Below are positions 59,556 to 64,000 of a DNA stretch of 64,000 nt, piece after piece. The notes under the pieces are model-generated. The model had not been told where the DNA came from, ran no database searches, and worked only from the letters and a program-made list of their open reading frames with translations. The stretch's first letter is position 1. The number at the start of each line of letters is the position of its first letter. The DNA is taken from assembly GCF_037042905.1 (NCBI RefSeq), contig NW_026974140.1:9559001-9623000 (forward strand), in the 5' to 3' direction. The position numbers and the translations under genes were made by a program. Origin of the DNA: Lytechinus pictus (lineage: Eukaryota; Echinodermata; Echinoidea; Temnopleuroida; Toxopneustidae).

Positions 59556-59830
59556 GGGGTGTGCACGTCGTGGTCTAGTGGTTCTGACTCTCGCCTTTCA
59601 AACAGAGGGTCGTGGGTTCGAATCCTAGCCATGGCACGTTTTCCTTCAGCGAGAAATTTATCCACACTGCTGCACTCGACCCAGGTGAGGTGAATTGGGT
59701 ACTTGGCAGGATTAATTCCTTGCATGCACTGAGCGCTGGTGATGGTAGCTCGAACTAAAGCCGGGGTAATAATAGCAAGCACTTTGTATCCACAGGCAAA
59801 AAGCGCTTTATAAATCCAGCTATTATTATC
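59556..59830 (+). mobile_element. tRNA-derived SINE d
   Basis: CGTCGTGGTCTAGTGGTTCT (A box), CGTGGGTTCGAATCCTAGCC (B box), CAGCGAGAAATTTATCCACA, CCAGGTGAGGTGAATTGGGT, ending AGCGCTTTATAAATCCAGC-TATTATTAT. Intergenic. Confidence 0.78.
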
Positions 59831-60257
59831 CTATAATTTCACAAAGAAAAAGGGGATGGAAGAAGGAAAGTTTACAGAGTTAAACAGAATAAGAAAAAAA
59901 AATGGAGGAAAAAAAAGAAAGAAATAGACTGGGTGGATTTTTTTCTTTCTACCTCCATGGCCAGATCAAGAATATGCATATATTACAAGCTACATGTACA
60001 GTAACTTATGTCCTCTATAGTCTATGACCTTGTTACCTTAAAATCTATATCAGATCACCTTAAAGAAATATATGCATACATCGCCTAGTTCTAACTTGAT
60101 CCCTCATACCATTGTTTAGTTATCACAAGAACAATATCTCTTAATGTAAATGATGACCTGTAACTTTTGGCCTCTTGACTAAAGAATTAAATCAGATCAA
60201 GTTTGAAATTGATTTGTTAAACTTTTCTCAAGTAATCATGAAACTGGATGTCCCAAT

Positions 60258-60512
60258 AATAATAATAAAGGATTCGTATAGCGCACGTATCCACCTTGTT
60301 AGGTGCTCAAGGCACTCCTACATGTATATTACCCTGGCTAAGCTAGTCTACCGATTCTTGTGCCGGTACCCATTCACCTCGATCACCTGGGTTGAGTGCA
60401 GCACAATGTGGATAAATTTCTTGCAGAAGGATAACACACCATGGCTGGGAATTGAACCCACATCCCTCAGATTGAAAGAAAAGAGTCTTAACCACTAGAC
60501 CACCACGCCCCC
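60258..60512 (-). mobile_element. tRNA-derived SINE e, nested in a dispersed repeat
   Basis: On the minus strand: GGGGGCGTGGTGGTCTAGTG, AAGACTCTTTTCTTTCAATC, GGGTTCAATTCCCAGCCATG (B box), GCAAGAAATTTATCCACATT and a CGAATCCTTTATTATTATT end. It interrupts a repeat whose halves (about 60005-60257 and 60513-60645) carry ATGACCT and AGTTTGAAAT motifs. Very close to SINE a. Confidence 0.78.
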
Positions 60513-61374
60513 AATCAAGATGACCTCTGTGACCCTTGACCATGGTATCCCCCAAAACTAATCAGATCATTGTCACTCTTATGCATTCTCGGATCAAGTT
60601 TGAAATTTTTAGGTTCTAAAGTTATCAAGCCGGATGGACAGACAGAACTGGAATACATACAGTAATTATGCGAGTGGAATTAAAAATATAAAAACAGGAA
60701 AAAACCTCCAAGCCCTTGTTGGCTTGCAACTTCACCAATGTCAGCCCCTTCTGTTAAAAATGAGGTTAGTTTGCATCTTGAGTCCCTCTCATGTTAGTAC
60801 TCATTTTAACCCTAAAAGGGCGGGGCATCATGGCTCCCTCCTCAATGCATCAGATGATTTTTATGTAACACAAAGATAGTGCCGCAAAATTTTATGGCTT
60901 TTTTCTTTGAAGTTTACTCCAACTTTTCAAACTAAATTAAAAACATAAGGTATAGCATTATGACATCCACTTTTAACGAGACAATGTCAAGCCAAAATGG
61001 TTAATTGAGAGATGAATTTCACAAAAGAGTGATTTTTCCATTCTTATTAATCAGCTTAATTAATTTAGAGTTAAATTCGATTGTTGATAAGTCTTATTGA
61101 CACAAACGAAAAAAGAAAAAAAAAAAAATTGACCTTCGCCATTTTTCTTTTAAAAAATCATAAAAATGAAAATCTGAACTGAAATTACATGTAGGTGCTA
61201 CATGTAAATATGCAAAATAACTTTAGGATTTTGTTTTTATACTGGCGTGTAGTTTATCTTAAAATGAATGCACATGGTAAATTTTGGAATGATTGCACAA
61301 CTGGCAGCTGATACATATGAAGGGGGGGGGGGTTAAGAGGGATGAGAGAACATGAAATAAGTTGACAAATTGAA

Positions 61375-61785
61375 ATATTCTTGCTGAAGACATCTTGGGA
61401 GGGATGGTAGTACATGGGACAAGTTGAAACATTCTTTAAGTTGAATCTTTCGATGGATGTTGGCACGCTCTTGCTGAAGATTTATTGGGAGGGATGGTAG
61501 TACACGGGACAAGTTGAAACATTCTTTAAGTTGAATCTTTCGATGGATGTTGGCACGCTCTTGCTGAAGATATATTGGGAGGGCGGGTAGTACGTGGGAC
61601 AAGTTGAAACATTCTTTAAGTTGAATCTATCGATGGATGTTGGCACGCTCTTGCTGAAGATATATTGGGAGGGCGGGTAGTACGTGGGACAAGTTGAAAC
61701 ATTCTTTAAGTTGAATCTTTCGATGGATGTTGGCACGCTCTTGCTGAAGATATATTGGGAGGGATGGCAGTACATGGGACAAGTC
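61375..61785. repeat. 90-bp minisatellite, about 4.5 copies
   Basis: Exact 90-bp spacing of the anchor GGGACAAGTTGAAACATTC (starts near 61417, 61507, 61597, 61687), with GATGTTGGCACGCTCTTGCT in each unit. Units differ at a few sites (TGG/CGG, TTT/TAT). Because 90 is a multiple of 3 and units lack stops on the minus strand, several overlapping ORFs (70, 89, 113 codons) result. Confidence 0.9.
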
Positions 61786-61799
61786 CATACATAGATCTC

Positions 61800-64000
61800 A
61801 TATTCCTGTAGAAAGTACCCCATCTCCTCTAGTCTCCAGTCTCTCTAGATCCCAGCATCATCCTCCATCTCTTGGTATGGTTGTCCATCATCTGTCCTGG
61901 CAAGGTGGTTTGGTTATCAGGACTGACAACACAGTCCAATATGAAGGAATTAGCAAGATGCTAATAAGAGAATAAATCATTTGGTTCTTTCTTGGAGGTT
62001 TTTTTTTTTTTGGATTCCTTAAGAGGAATTCTTCTTTTGAGAACTCTGTACATGTTTTCAACTACTGACTTTACCTGGCACTGATTCTCTTTTTTTTTGC
62101 CTTCCTTTTTTTTATTTTCACTCTCTCTTTTTTTAATCATCCAAAATGTCATGCCAGCTTTTTTTATTTTTTTTTTCAATTTCGGAGAGCTATCTTTTCA
62201 GATTTTGAATGTTTTAATAGTTATTCAAAATCAGGTTTTTCTTTTGTTTTATTTCTTCTTCAGTTGAAAACATAATTGTATTTTTTTCATTTAGTCTAGA
62301 GTTCTCTTTTTGATATTCTTTTCAAACAAACAGTTATCATACATTTCAACAGATTTTACAAAATTGGTACAGGTATATCATGTTTAACTACAAGTACATG
62401 CAGTAGTAAAAATAGTGCATGAGAAATGACTTTAGCCTAGATCCATATGCCTAATTCAATTTGCATATATATATCCAAAGATTTCTTTTTTCCATGGATC
62501 CATTAAAATCCTAGCATCATTAAAACATACCATCAATTAAAAATATGAGCAAAAGTATCCAACCTAAAGTCATTTCTGAACATATGTTTAGTTAAGAAAT
62601 ATACATTATCAAATTCTTGGACAATCATTCAAAATTTCAAATGTGATCAATTCAAAGGAAAGATTTTAAGAGGATTGTAAAGAATGAACATGTCTTGAAG
62701 TTACTTTTTTTAGAGCAACATTTGTATGTAAGTACTACAAGTCAAGACAGGTAAAACTCAGAGACTTCAAGTGCTATTTCATATCTTAAATATCATCTTC
62801 CCAACAATGCTCATTTCTTGTCTATTATTCATATTAATATCAATATATGATACTGCACTGGTCTTCCTTGGTAAGATTTGTAATTGACAATCTATATTGA
62901 AATGCTTTTTAATAAAAATACACTACATGTATAATTGAAAAATGACATGCAAACAAAAAATCATCCCATCATATGGAGAAAACAAATATCAAAAGAAAAC
63001 AACCATTTCTTAGTATTTTCAAAGAAAATATTTCATTGTCAAGAAATTGAAAAGAATGCACCACAAAACAAATTGAAGAGAATAAGCTTACTGTAGCTTA
63101 CGGGCTATTGTGTAAAATATTACTTAGAAAATAGTTAAGATGATATAAATTGCTATGCAAGATTCCAAATGTGCAGGAAGTGATCACTTATAGCCTTTTG
63201 TTTTAAATAAGATGCGACAAAACCATGAATGGTTTTCAAAATGACGAACCAAGGAGTGGAAGTTTTTCGGGGGGGATGGGGGTGTTTAAAAAAGATATGT
63301 TTGTTTAAAAGTGGCATGAGACACATGACCCTAAAATACAAGTCAATCTCTTATATATAAGAACATGTGGTTTATGCCATGACTCGATTCAGAATTCCAA
63401 AGACAAATCCAGTTTAGCGACATTTTAAATGACTTCAGTAAGTGTATTTTTCTGACATCAGTATTTCATTTGCTCAGTCATACAAAGTGGACACAGTCTA
63501 AACCACTGCCAAATCCATGATTCATAATTTCACAATTCCATCAATTCGTCATAGGCTGAATATATTGCATTTTTGCCTATGAATAAGTTATGTTCTTTTT
63601 TACCCAATTCATAAAGTGCAATAGGCAGATCATAGGTAGATTTCAGACAGTTGTATCTATTGTTTTGAATGTTTAAGGCTTTGAAAATTTGTCCTGTACA
63701 TCAGTGAAACAGATGATATCATAAAGTAGAAATGCAAATTATTTTGCTACAAAAATCCTATTACACAATCATATCAAGAAATACATTTCAAAATCCTGAT
63801 ATCAGTACCAATGTATTATTTATTTGATAGAAAAGGTAAGACAATTGACTTCAATGGATCTAATATGGACCTAGCAAACCTGTGACAATTAGACATTCAA
63901 TGTAGAATGTAACAACCATGGACCACATAGGGAACATCCAAAGTCCCATAGCTTTAATACACAGATTACCTGTATAGTTTCTCATGGGTAAATGGGTAAA
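61800..64000. other. Right edge, no gene recognised
   Basis: T-rich then AT-rich sequence with poly-T runs (61998-62180). No conserved coding block in either strand that I can recognise. Confidence 0.45.

Noticed and set aside
1..64000. CRISPR arrays, operons, rRNA genes or functional tRNA genes
   Set aside because: No regular spacer-repeat array, Shine-Dalgarno-led gene clusters or rRNA were seen; tRNA-like segments all continue into SINE bodies.

Overview
The window is nuclear DNA from an invertebrate deuterostome, most likely an echinoderm and probably a sea urchin. The evidence is AT-rich, intron-rich structure, two conserved eukaryotic genes with GT-AG introns, abundant short foldback transposons and tRNA-derived SINEs, and very frequent TACATGTA palindromes. 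The species call is inference from repeat style; the protein-level gene calls are much firmer. LEFT HALF, minus strand, 1-34.7 kb: nearly all of one gene, PWP2 (periodic tryptophan protein 2, a UTP-B/SSU-processome WD40 protein of nucleolar 18S rRNA processing). I assembled 16 coding exons with consistent phases, from the start codon at 34681 to an exon ending at 478. They encode about 779 residues. The last roughly 130 residues expected from the family lie beyond the left edge. The 15 introns (up to 8.8 kb) carry most of the repeats: foldback/MITE elements, SINEs, a pair of TIR elements with internal minisatellite, a higher-order repeat array, an (ATC)n tract and dispersed repeats. MIDDLE, 34.7-46.6 kb, intergenic: a CACGTG E-box upstream of PWP2, two G-rich foldback elements, and a CR1/L2-type LINE (35.3-38.5 kb, plus strand) whose endonuclease-RT frame is broken by one frameshift. 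After it come degenerate tandem repeats and further foldback elements, with no gene that I recognise. RIGHT, plus strand, 46.8-54.5 kb: a complete three-exon ATP6V0C gene (V-ATPase Vo proteolipid subunit c, 156 aa) with the essential membrane glutamate. Its 6.6 kb first intron contains several TIR elements, one with Tigger/pogo-like ends and one CpG-rich with a YY1-like motif. From 54.9 kb to the right edge I find only repeats: two SINEs, foldbacks and a 90-bp minisatellite. PWP2 (ribosome biogenesis) and ATP6V0C (lysosomal acidification) are housekeeping genes in divergent orientation, about 12 kb apart, with no evident functional link. I found no prokaryotic-style system. The most unusual material is in the repeats: a TIR element whose two copies differ by two internal minisatellite units, an AAB higher-order repeat inside a transposon-like element, a cluster of TTAA-flanked inverted repeats filling over half of PWP2 intron 1, and a SINE whose head resembles the 7SL/Alu domain.
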